From Clostridiales bacterium (GTDB lineage Bacteria; Bacillota; Clostridia; Saccharofermentanales; Saccharofermentanaceae), in contig JAFWQC010000019.1 in the NCBI GenBank assembly GCA_017509245.1, forward strand, positions 1 to 64,000: a DNA stretch of 64,000 bases, read 5' to 3'. A program made the translations under genes and the position numbers. The first letter of the stretch is position 1. Each line of letters begins with the position of its first letter. Positions 10,379 through 18,881 of this stretch are shown one piece after another. Under the pieces are notes generated by a model, which was given only the letters and a program-made list of their open reading frames with translations, did no database searches and had not been told where the DNA came from.

Positions 10379-12850
10379 ATGAATAAAACAGTAATTAAGG
10401 TTGTATCTGCCGCGCTTGCCATGTCCATGGTCCTTTCGATCAGTGCATGTAAGAAAAAGAATAGCAGCGGCGGAAAGGAAAAGAGCAGGAGCGGTGAGAA
10501 GATCGACGCAAATGAACCCTGGTTTGACGGGAAAGAGATCAAGATCGAGAATGCTTATGATACGAGCAGAGCGGTGGACTACGTAAGTCAAAGACTCGCA
10601 GGCGTTGATGATGATTACATAGTCATTAACGAAGAAGGATATTATAAGATGCCCGATGACGACACCATCGAATGGGATAAGATCAATTATAACGACTATA
10701 TGATCGAATCCATCTTGGTAATCGACAAGAAATCATTCGAGACCATTAACACGATCGATATTGCAAAAGATCTGCCCCGGAACTCTTATATCGAGAATAT
10801 TTCATATGCTAATGGTGTTGTATCGTATATAACAGATATTTATGACGATACGACATATGAGATAAAAGCATACGAGACAGATATCGATATCGCTACGGGC
10901 AAGGAGCTCGCTAAGCGTGATATCGACAGGGATTTTGATAACGGCGGATACATAGAGAACACGTTCGTAATCAACGGTTACAAGATCGATGCTTGCATGA
11001 TATGGGATGAAAATGATAATGGTTACTATCAGTTCAATGTCACGGATCCTGATGGAAACATAGACACTGCCGTACTTAAGGAAAACAATCTCAACATATG
11101 GGATGTTTCCACAATGCTTCCGATCGATTCAAACACAGTACTGATCCCTGCAAGCACAGAAGAGGATATGAAGTACTATACTATGGATCTGAGCACCCTT
11201 GAGATCAAGGAAGCGGACATGAAGGAATATGACTGGCTTGATCTTGAATCAGTCGGCTCATGCAACATAGGTGCTGACGGTCTTGTTTATTACGCATCTG
11301 CCACCGGCATCAACAAGCTGGATATGAAGAAGAAGTCGAACGAAGAAATCTTCAATTACAGCTGGTGCGGAGTTAACAGAAGTCAGTTATCTGATCTTGA
11401 TATCATCGAGGCTTCGGAGGACAGATTCCTTCTTTGCGGTGAGAACTGGTCATACAGCCCCTTTAATAACGATTACAGTACCGATTTCAAGATCTACGAA
11501 TTATCAAGAGCTGCCAAGAATCCTCATGCCGGCAAGACGATCCTTGAGCTCTATACATCCTACGGATATACAAACAATCAGGTGGCAGATGCCATCCTGA
11601 AGTTCAACGATTCAAATCCGGATTACTTCATCGAGGTTACAGACCGTTACAGCGAATCGGTTGAGTATGAATATACCGACAGCGACAATCCGGACGATTA
11701 CGAGAAGACAGAACTGAATTATAATGCCGAGATGAGCAATGTTCTTGCCATGGATATCATGAACGGCGAGGGCCCTGACATCCTGATGGACGTAAGCAGG
11801 TTAGGCCAGCTCAATAATTCAAATTACCTGGCAGACCTTACACCTTATGTTAGTGATCTCGGTTCAGATAAGTATTATACAAACATTCTCGATGCTTCAA
11901 AGGTCGACGGAGTCCTTTACCAGCTTCCGATCTCATTCTACATAAGCGGAATACAGACAAGTGACAAGTACGCAGGCAAGTCAGGCGTCGGATTCACAAC
12001 GGGAGAGTATGAGAAATTCTTAAATGAAGATCTTAACGGCAATGATGTTATCAATTGCGGCCAGGCTATTTACTTCGCAAGACTCTTTACTGCAATGAGC
12101 GACAAATTCATTGTTAACGGCAAGGCTGATTTCAAGAGTGATGAATTCAAAGATCTCGCTGAATTCGTTAAGGCAAATGTTCCGGAGAAGGCTAAGACAT
12201 GGGATGAGATGTATTCTGACGATTATGGATCAGGGGCTTATATAGTCGGAGCTTCCACCTTCAAGGGTGACAGATACGGTATGGAACCCAGCATTGCCAT
12301 GGACGTAAACTGCTACGGAATCGGTTCCTTCCTTATGAACCAGTCAGAGCTCGTTGAAGGTAATACGATCCTCGGCATTCCTTCTTCTGACGGAAGAGGA
12401 CCTTGTGTATGTCCTTCTGATTCAGTGGCAATTTCCGCACAGGCCGAGAATATAGATGCCTGCGGAGAGTTCATCAAGCTCCTCCTTTCCGAGGATATGC
12501 AGATGGAATATGCTATGCAGGATTACTTTGTATTAAGCCGCGATGCATTCAGGAAAGTCGGCAAGATCGCCATCGATTACTATAATGGCGACGGCAGCTA
12601 TTACTTTGATACTTACGATCCGATGACAGGTGAACCTTTGAACAACAAGAAGAAAACGTTCACGGAAAAGGATATCGATCAGGTGGAAAACATACTCCTG
12701 TCCTGTACAAGAACAAGCTCGGCTGATGCAACGATCAATCTTATTCTTGTTGAAGAGATGCCGGCTTATTTCTCCGGTCAGAAGGACCTTGATGCTGTCA
12801 TAACGATCGCTCAGGACAGAGTTCAGAAAGTCCTGGATGAGAGAGGATAA
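10379..12850 (+). CDS. Large extracellular solute-binding lipoprotein, paralogue 3
   Basis: 823 aa from the ATG at 10379, which follows AAAAGGAGAG; an upstream in-frame ATG at 10340 would put 13 extra residues before the signal peptide and has no ribosome binding site. Lipobox ISAC places lipid Cys at 24, as in the other three copies. The N-terminal beta-rich domain (FNYSWCGVNRSQL, LLCGENW) is followed by the binding domain from GKTILELYTSYGY, with NGEGPDILMDV and GIPSSDGRGP. It ends ILVEEMPAYFSGQKDL and KVLDERG, nearly the same as copy 2, its closest relative. It is rich in Asp/Glu and Tyr. Ligand unknown. Confidence 0.75.
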   Translation: MNKTVIKVVSAALAMSMVLSISACKKKNSSGGKEKSRSGEKIDANEPWFDGKEIKIENAYDTSRAVDYVSQRLAGVDDDYIVINEEGYYKMPDDDTIEWDKINYNDYMIESILVIDKKSFETINTIDIAKDLPRNSYIENISYANGVVSYITDIYDDTTYEIKAYETDIDIATGKELAKRDIDRDFDNGGYIENTFVINGYKIDACMIWDENDNGYYQFNVTDPDGNIDTAVLKENNLNIWDVSTMLPIDSNTVLIPASTEEDMKYYTMDLSTLEIKEADMKEYDWLDLESVGSCNIGADGLVYYASATGINKLDMKKKSNEEIFNYSWCGVNRSQLSDLDIIEASEDRFLLCGENWSYSPFNNDYSTDFKIYELSRAAKNPHAGKTILELYTSYGYTNNQVADAILKFNDSNPDYFIEVTDRYSESVEYEYTDSDNPDDYEKTELNYNAEMSNVLAMDIMNGEGPDILMDVSRLGQLNNSNYLADLTPYVSDLGSDKYYTNILDASKVDGVLYQLPISFYISGIQTSDKYAGKSGVGFTTGEYEKFLNEDLNGNDVINCGQAIYFARLFTAMSDKFIVNGKADFKSDEFKDLAEFVKANVPEKAKTWDEMYSDDYGSGAYIVGASTFKGDRYGMEPSIAMDVNCYGIGSFLMNQSELVEGNTILGIPSSDGRGPCVCPSDSVAISAQAENIDACGEFIKLLLSEDMQMEYAMQDYFVLSRDAFRKVGKIAIDYYNGDGSYYFDTYDPMTGEPLNNKKKTFTEKDIDQVENILLSCTRTSSADATINLILVEEMPAYFSGQKDLDAVITIAQDRVQKVLDERG

Positions 12851-12871
12851 AGATCTTTAACATCAAATACG

Positions 12872-12905
12872 GAAGAGGGCTGCATAAAGTGCAGCCTTCT
12901 TTTTC
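12872..12905 (+). terminator. Rho-independent terminator after lipoprotein 3
   Basis: GGCTGCA and TGCAGCC pair around TAAAG, with outer GAAG/CTTC pairs and a following TTTTT. Confidence 0.85.
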
Positions 12906-12947
12906 GATATAACAGCATATGAATATTACGGGATAACAGGAGTTTTT

Positions 12948-15314
12948 ATGAGGAGTTGCGCGAAAAGGATACTTGGTGTTTTGCTAGCGTCTTCATTCAT
13001 CTTGCCGGCAGCATCGTGCGGCAAAAGGACTGAAGGCAAATCTAAAAAGGTCGCAGAAGACAGCCCGTGGTTTGACATCACGGTAACTGACATAGAGCCG
13101 GGCATCAATGACAGTAAAAATATAAGTTACATAGACCGCCAGATGCTTGGAGCGGATGACAGACTCATTATCGTAAGATCCACCGGTGCTTATCAGACGG
13201 ATCCCGGGAAATCAATTTTCGAGGCGTTCGACCAGATCAACATAATCGACAGAACGGATGCTAATACTGTAAGGTTCATCGACCTGGCAAATGACACGCC
13301 ATATGACCACGTTTATAACCCCAGGTATTCAGACGGCAAGCTCATTCTGGAGACCGTTACGTATGACGAAGATCATATCAATGCCGAATTCCTTGAAGTT
13401 GAAATAGATCCCGTGACCGGCAGGAAGCTGGATGAAAGACAGCCCACGTCAGGTGAAGAAAGCTTTTACTACCGTTCGTTTAAGACTGTGACGGCCGGAA
13501 GTTTTAAGATCAATGTATTCGACATGGGCGATGAGCTTGACTTGGAAGATGAATATGTCCTTCTGGACATCAGTCAGGAGGGCGGAAACAGCACGAAGGC
13601 TGAGATCAGGCTGGACGGCGTGAGCAGCATGTATTTTCAGGCGCTGCTTCCTGCAGAAGGCTCCAAAGCGGTTGCGGTCGTAAGGTCTTACGGGGAATAC
13701 CTTTTCTTCGACGTTAATCTTGGATCGGGTTCTGTCATGCCTCTTGACGGCAAGGATTTTGAATGGCTCGATCAGGATGCACTTTATTCTGCCGTATCAG
13801 ACTCTGAAGGCAACTCTTATTACAAACGATCTGACGGTATCTACAGGATCGACATGAAGAGCCGGACGACTGAAGCCGTTTTTTACTACAGCTGGTGCGG
13901 GGCGAACATAAATATCTTTAATTATCTTGAGATGATATCATGTTCGGACAGTTCCATCGTTCTCTGCGGACATAAATACAGTGACGGTCCGGTATCTGAT
14001 TATGTGCTTGCTGTGTTAAAGAGGGCACCACAAAATCCTCATGCGGGCAAGACCATCCTTGAACTCAATGTACCGGACGGGGATGTCGAGGAAGCATTGG
14101 GTGAGGCGATACTGAATTTCAATGCGAATAACGGCAAGTATTTTATTGAGATTACTGACCGTTACGGATCAGTGGATTACTTTCAGAATATCTCAGACAG
14201 CAGTGATGATACATCCGACAACCTTCTTTATTCTTATTCGGAAAAGGGCAGGGAATATGCGGAGGACATCCAAAGCGGCAACGGCCCGGATATGTTCCTT
14301 AATGCAGGCAGCCTAGGTCAGCTTAACAATCCCGGTTGTTTTGCGGATCTGCTGCCTTATGTGAGCGGGCTTGATTCCGGCAAGTATTATACGAACATCA
14401 TTGATGCCTGCAGAGTCGACGGAAAGCTGTATCAGTTTCCGGTAAGCTACAAGATAGCGGGGATCCGCACGGATCCCGCATACGCAGTCAGCACGGGAAC
14501 AGGCTTTACTTACAATGAATATGTTGATTTTCTTAACGGAACACTTCACGGCAAGGATCTCAATGGTTCAGGACAGGCCTTTTACTTTGCCTGGCTCTTC
14601 GACAATTCCAGAGAGATCTTTATCCGCGACGGCAAGGTTGATCTCTCAGGTCCGGAGTTTGAGGCGATGGCGGATTACGTCAAGGACTATGTTCAGGAGG
14701 AGAGTCCGGACTATTCCGAAAAGCTTGACCCGCTGCTCTTGGTCGGATCTGAAGCCGATATGTGGAAGATTGCCCAATACACATACTGTTCGGGTGCCAG
14801 GGAGTATCTTATCAATACCGGTTCGATGACAAACGCGCCGTTAATACTCGGATTCCCGTCTTTTGACGGAGAGGGACCTTCGGTAATTCCGGATATCTCG
14901 ATCGCAATCTCGGCAAGATCACGGAATAAAGACGGCTGCGGCGAGTTTATTAAGTCGCTCCTGGCTGAACCTTTCCAGGCGGAACTTGCAATGCATGAGC
15001 ATTTCGTTCTGAACCGCGAAGCGTGCCGCCAGGCCGGAAAGGCTGCTGCCGATTACTTTAACGGTGACGGCGGAAGGGGCTTAGCCTTTTATGATGAAGA
15101 GACGGGAAACAGATCTTATGTCTTTACCGATACAGACATCCTGGACATGGAGAACACGATATCAAGCTGCACCAGAATGAACAACGAGGATATGGAGATC
15201 AACCTTATCCTCGTGGAAGAGATGCAGTCGTATTTCGGAGGCTGGAAGGACCTTCCCGAAGTTGCATCATCTGCACAGGACCGTATCCAGAAGGTAATAG
15301 ACGGCCGTAAATAA
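12948..15314 (+). CDS. Large extracellular solute-binding lipoprotein, paralogue 4
   Basis: 788 aa. Signal peptide with lipobox AASC and lipid Cys24. The layout matches copies 1-3 (FYYSWCGANINIF, VLCGHKY, GKTILELNVPDGD, NGNGPDMFLNA, ILVEEMQSYFGGWKDL), but identity is visibly lower and the end is KVIDGRK. The ATG follows ACAGGAG. Unlike the others, the 97-nt gap before it contains the copy 3 terminator but no copy of the shared upstream motif, so it may depend on read-through or a weak promoter of its own. It uses more GC-rich and rarer codons than copies 2 and 3. Likely the most relaxed or most specialised member of the array. Confidence 0.72.
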   Translation: MRSCAKRILGVLLASSFILPAASCGKRTEGKSKKVAEDSPWFDITVTDIEPGINDSKNISYIDRQMLGADDRLIIVRSTGAYQTDPGKSIFEAFDQINIIDRTDANTVRFIDLANDTPYDHVYNPRYSDGKLILETVTYDEDHINAEFLEVEIDPVTGRKLDERQPTSGEESFYYRSFKTVTAGSFKINVFDMGDELDLEDEYVLLDISQEGGNSTKAEIRLDGVSSMYFQALLPAEGSKAVAVVRSYGEYLFFDVNLGSGSVMPLDGKDFEWLDQDALYSAVSDSEGNSYYKRSDGIYRIDMKSRTTEAVFYYSWCGANINIFNYLEMISCSDSSIVLCGHKYSDGPVSDYVLAVLKRAPQNPHAGKTILELNVPDGDVEEALGEAILNFNANNGKYFIEITDRYGSVDYFQNISDSSDDTSDNLLYSYSEKGREYAEDIQSGNGPDMFLNAGSLGQLNNPGCFADLLPYVSGLDSGKYYTNIIDACRVDGKLYQFPVSYKIAGIRTDPAYAVSTGTGFTYNEYVDFLNGTLHGKDLNGSGQAFYFAWLFDNSREIFIRDGKVDLSGPEFEAMADYVKDYVQEESPDYSEKLDPLLLVGSEADMWKIAQYTYCSGAREYLINTGSMTNAPLILGFPSFDGEGPSVIPDISIAISARSRNKDGCGEFIKSLLAEPFQAELAMHEHFVLNREACRQAGKAAADYFNGDGGRGLAFYDEETGNRSYVFTDTDILDMENTISSCTRMNNEDMEINLILVEEMQSYFGGWKDLPEVASSAQDRIQKVIDGRK

Positions 15315-15335
15315 GCTTTTTGCAGTACAACAAAT

Positions 15336-15363
15336 AAGGCGATGCCTTTTTAGACATCGCCTT
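15336..15363. terminator. Bidirectional terminator between convergent genes
   Basis: AAGGCGATG (15336-15344) and CATCGCCTT (15355-15363) form a 9-bp stem between lipoprotein 4 (plus) and the coiled-coil gene (minus). Both flanks are moderately T-rich in the outgoing direction. Confidence 0.7.
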
Positions 15364-15386
15364 GATCATCTTTATGTTTCTCTATC

Positions 15387-16763
15387 TCAGACTACGTCTG
15401 ACTTCTGAGCCTCAGCTGCGGCTCTTGCAGGTCTCATGGGAACTGTCTCTGCAACGGGAGCAGGAGCGGGTGCTTCCTCCTGAGATTCCTGTTCAACTGC
15501 CTCAACTGCTTCTTCAACTTCTGCTTCCTGTACGGGTGCGGGAGCTGATACAGGCTTATACTTAGCGATCTCAGCTGCCTTTGCAGCAGCGATGCGGGCT
15601 TCTTCCTCAGCCTTTGCAGCTGCAGCTCTTGCCTTCTCTTCTGCGAGAAGTGCAGCCTGTCTTGCTTCTTCAGCCTTCTGTGCTGCGATGCGTGCTTCTT
15701 CGATAGCCTTTTCTGCAGCAAGGCGGGCTTCCTTCTCAGCCTTCTCAGCTGCGATGCGTGCATCTTCTTCAGCCTTCATCTGGTTAGCGGCATCAAGCTC
15801 GTTCTGAGCCTTAACGAGTGCCTGCTTTGCAGCCTCGAGCTCCTGGGATGCAGCTTCCTCTTCCTGGGTAGCTGTGATAACTGCAGCCTTAGCCTCTTCC
15901 TCGACCTTCTCTGCTGCGATACGTGCTTTCTCATCAGCCTTTCTGCGCTCTGTGAGCTTGGCTTCCTCAGCTGTGAGGGAAGCAGCGATCTTCTCTTCCT
16001 CTTCAGCCTTCATGACTGCAGCCTTTGCAAGTTCTTCTGCCTTTGTAGCTGCGGCACGTGCTTCTTCGGCACGGGCAACTGCTGCAAGTGTAGCTTCCTT
16101 TGCTGCAGATTCCTTAGCGATCGTGGATTCCTCAGTCTTGCGTGCTGCGATAAGGGCTTCCTCTGCTGCGGTTACGGCACTTCTTGCCTCTACGACCTTT
16201 GCAGCTGCGCCCTTTGCCTTCTGATTGGCACGGCGCTCTTCGTTCTGGGCTCTCAATGCGACAGACTGTGCGAGAGCCAGTGCGGACTGGGCTGCCGTTC
16301 TGCCGGGTTGAGCTACTGCGCGCTCACGCTCTGCGGATTTGCTCTCAGCCTGTGCCTCGCCGTTCTGGTTCTGCTGCTGCTCTGCAATATACTGAGCGTG
16401 GTTAACGGAAGCGGATTTCGGACGCTTGATCGGCGGTTTTAATCCGACGGGAGTAATGTCATTCTTATCAGAGAAAAGCTCGGAATTCTTATCCCTGAGC
16501 TTCTCTTCCTTACGTGCAGCCTCAGCGGCCTTACGCATCTCGATCTGTGCCTTAGCAGCTTCAGCACGCTCTCTTGCAAGCTGTGCAGCTGTTGAATTAG
16601 ATGTTGTGTGAGCTGTGTGCCCGCCGGGACGTCCGGCAGGTTGAATGTTAACGATGCCGGGATTTGCAGGTCTAACCTCACGGACCTGTCCCGCACCTTG
16701 CGTAGCAAGGCCTCCACTCATTCCATCTTTACCTTTAAATACATTGCCCAAAATGTTTGCCAT
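15387..16763 (-). CDS. Ala/Glu-rich coiled-coil protein, function unknown
   Basis: 458 aa, not recognised. There is no signal peptide or membrane segment, so it is probably cytoplasmic. Residues 1-60 are Gly-rich and low in structure. From about residue 60 to 385 it is a long heptad-like helix of repeated EEARIAAEKAE, KAEEEAR and AARK units, resembling the stalk of TolA or eukaryotic-type coiled-coil proteins; this resemblance is compositional. The last 60 residues are Pro/Glu/Val-rich (APAPVQEAEVEEAVEAV). Composition makes function prediction by similarity unreliable. It is single-gene, convergent with lipoprotein 4 and divergent from the polyamine operon. A scaffold or filament role is a guess. 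Confidence 0.65.
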   Translation of the reverse strand: MANILGNVFKGKDGMSGGLATQGAGQVREVRPANPGIVNIQPAGRPGGHTAHTTSNSTAAQLARERAEAAKAQIEMRKAAEAARKEEKLRDKNSELFSDKNDITPVGLKPPIKRPKSASVNHAQYIAEQQQNQNGEAQAESKSAERERAVAQPGRTAAQSALALAQSVALRAQNEERRANQKAKGAAAKVVEARSAVTAAEEALIAARKTEESTIAKESAAKEATLAAVARAEEARAAATKAEELAKAAVMKAEEEEKIAASLTAEEAKLTERRKADEKARIAAEKVEEEAKAAVITATQEEEAASQELEAAKQALVKAQNELDAANQMKAEEDARIAAEKAEKEARLAAEKAIEEARIAAQKAEEARQAALLAEEKARAAAAKAEEEARIAAAKAAEIAKYKPVSAPAPVQEAEVEEAVEAVEQESQEEAPAPAPVAETVPMRPARAAAEAQKSDVV

Positions 16764-16966
16764 CCCGATGCCCCCTGAATGTCAAGATTTTGTAAAGTTT
16801 ATGTGAATTATCGTCGATATTTTTATTATACTTGGCGCTCTGTTTTTTTCAATATATTTTAGGATACCAAATTTCCCGGAAGAGGACATTTTTGTGCGCA
16901 CTGCTCAAGACGGAAAGCCCTTATACGTCTACATCGGCGAAAGTTCTTGTTTTTGTTTAGTAATAC

Positions 16967-17036
16967 TTTACAACAGGTTTAGCACAGTGTATAATCACGC
17001 ACGTTGAAGTTTAATCCCAGTAAACTTTGAGTTTAG
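16967..17036 (+). promoter_or_regulatory. Promoter and probable operator of the XRE-cupin/pot operon
   Basis: TTTACA (16967-16972), 17 nt, TATAAT (16990-16995): a near-consensus promoter. Just past the predicted start site, AAGTTTA (17007-17013) and TAAACTT (17021-17027) form a perfect inverted repeat with a third AGTTTA at 17030-17035. The position suggests a repressor site, probably for the regulator encoded next. Confidence 0.65.
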
Positions 17037-17049
17037 GACGGGCAAGAAT

Positions 17050-17589
17050 ATGGAGATCGGTTCAAAGATCAGAAATCTCAGACTCAAGAAGGGTCTTACA
17101 CAGGAAGAGTTAGGCGACAGATGCGAACTCTCCAAGGGATTCATATCTCTTCTCGAGAGCGACAAGACATCGCCTTCAATGGCCACTCTCGAGGATATCC
17201 TGAATGCGCTGGGCACTGATTTTGCTCATTTCTTCAAGGAGGAATCAGGCTCGAGAGTCGTATTCGGCAAGGACGATTATTCAGTAAAGCTGGATCAGGA
17301 TCTCAGGAACGGTATCTGCTGGCTCATACCTAATGCGCAGAAGAATGAGATGGAGCCCATCATCGTCACGATCGAACCCGGCGGATCCACATATCCGGAC
17401 AATCCGCACGAGGGTGAGGAATTCGGATACGTATTAGAGGGCGTGATCACGGTAGTTATCGATAATGAGAGATATCAGGCTAAGAAGGGTGAGAGTTTCC
17501 ACATCACCTGCGACAAGCCGCATTTTCTCGAGAACAACACCGGCCGTCAGGCGAAGGCTATATGGATATCTTCGCCGCCGAGTTTTTGA
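17050..17589 (+). CDS. XRE-family regulator with C-terminal cupin (PuuR-like)
   Basis: 179 aa. Residues 1-65 are a helix-turn-helix of the XRE type (LRLKKGLTQEELGDRCELSKGFISLLE). Residues about 95-175 are a small cupin with the NPHEGEEFGYVLEG motif that binds a metal or small ligand. This two-domain type includes PuuR and other regulators of polyamine and amino-acid uptake. It lies 38 nt upstream of potA in the same direction, so it probably controls the transporter and itself in response to polyamines (inference). The ATG at 17050 follows AGGACGGGCAAGA, a modest ribosome binding site. Confidence 0.85.
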   Translation: MEIGSKIRNLRLKKGLTQEELGDRCELSKGFISLLESDKTSPSMATLEDILNALGTDFAHFFKEESGSRVVFGKDDYSVKLDQDLRNGICWLIPNAQKNEMEPIIVTIEPGGSTYPDNPHEGEEFGYVLEGVITVVIDNERYQAKKGESFHITCDKPHFLENNTGRQAKAIWISSPPSF

Positions 17590-17627
17590 CCGGGCAGAAG
17601 CTTATTTTTCGGGAGAGGTAATCATAA

Positions 17628-18881
17628 ATGCAATATAATCAGATACTTGAAGACAGCACGGGCAGCGAGCACATCATTGAGATCAAGGATCTTTGCAAGA
17701 GCTTTGACGGCACCAAAGTACTTAAGAACATTACTTTCTACATCAGAAACAACGAGTTCATCACGCTTCTGGGCCCTTCGGGATGCGGTAAGTCAACGAC
17801 ATTAAGGATCATTGCCGGATTTGAGACTGCTGATTCAGGAATCGTTAACTTTGAAGGCAAGGACTTAAAGAGCGTTACTGCCAATAAGCGCAACATCAAC
17901 ACTGTTTTCCAGAGATATGCGCTTTTCCCTCACCTCGATGTTTTCGATAACGTGGCATTCGGACTCAAGATAAAGAAGGTCAACAAAAAGGAGATCGAGC
18001 AGAGGGTCAAGAAAGCTCTTGAGACTGTAGGTCTTGCCGATTACGGCGACAGATATATCGACCAGCTCTCAGGCGGTCAGATGCAGAGAGTCGCTATCGC
18101 CAGAGCCATCGTTAACCGCCCGAGGATCCTCCTTCTGGACGAGCCTTTGGGAGCTCTGGACCTCAAGATGCGCAAGGAGATGCAGATCGAGCTCAAAGAG
18201 ATGCAAAGAGAGCTCGGCATCACATTCGTCTACGTTACGCACGACCAGGAAGAAGCTCTTACGATGTCTGACACGATCATCGTAATGAAGGATGGTGTCA
18301 TCCAGCAGATCGGCACCCCGATCGATATTTATAACGAACCCAAGAACGCTTATGTTGCCGACTTTATCGGCGAATCCAACATCGTGGCGGGCACGATGAA
18401 GAAGGACAGGGAAGTCGTTCTTTCGAGCGGCATCACGTTCGAGTGCGTAGACCCGATGTTCCCTGAGTTCACCGAGGGCATTGCAAATCTTGTTGATGTC
18501 GTCATAAGACCCGAGGATTTCTACGTAGCTGAGGAAGCTGAGGGCAGGATCAACGGAACGGTTGAATCACTTATTTTCAAGGGCGTTCACTACGAGATGA
18601 TCGTAAAGTCAGATGACGGGATCGAGTGGCTCGTTCAGAACGTTGACCCGTTCAAAGTCGGAAGCCGTGTCGGTCTTTATGTCGATCCCGACGATATTCA
18701 GATAATGAGAAGATCGGAGCTTTCGCCTGAATTCGGAAGCTTCGGCATCAAGCATCCTTCAGCTGAGGGAAGCATCGAAGCCAAAGAGATAGAAGAGAAC
18801 AGCATCGGCGATAATGTCGTTGAGGAATCGGACATCAAGCCTGAAGAAGACGATGCGGAGGTTGAGACAGGAGATTCATGA
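17628..18881 (+). CDS. potA: Spermidine/putrescine ABC transporter, ATP-binding protein
   Basis: 417 aa ATPase of a polyamine importer. Walker A GPSGCGKST at 49-57, signature LSGGQMQR, Walker B ILLLDEPLGALD, and a C-terminal TOBE-type regulatory region. The last 45 residues are an acidic tail (Glu/Asp-rich) beyond the usual PotA end. The start follows GAGAGG. Its stop overlaps the potB start (ATGA), so the two are translationally coupled. It is distinguished from other CUT-type ATPases by its place in a full potABCD set. Confidence 0.93.
   Translation: MQYNQILEDSTGSEHIIEIKDLCKSFDGTKVLKNITFYIRNNEFITLLGPSGCGKSTTLRIIAGFETADSGIVNFEGKDLKSVTANKRNINTVFQRYALFPHLDVFDNVAFGLKIKKVNKKEIEQRVKKALETVGLADYGDRYIDQLSGGQMQRVAIARAIVNRPRILLLDEPLGALDLKMRKEMQIELKEMQRELGITFVYVTHDQEEALTMSDTIIVMKDGVIQQIGTPIDIYNEPKNAYVADFIGESNIVAGTMKKDREVVLSSGITFECVDPMFPEFTEGIANLVDVVIRPEDFYVAEEAEGRINGTVESLIFKGVHYEMIVKSDDGIEWLVQNVDPFKVGSRVGLYVDPDDIQIMRRSELSPEFGSFGIKHPSAEGSIEAKEIEENSIGDNVVEESDIKPEEDDAEVETGDS

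Noticed and set aside
5215-15314. Reading the four lipoproteins as a sugar ABC operon
   Set aside because: No permease or ATPase is present between or beside them.
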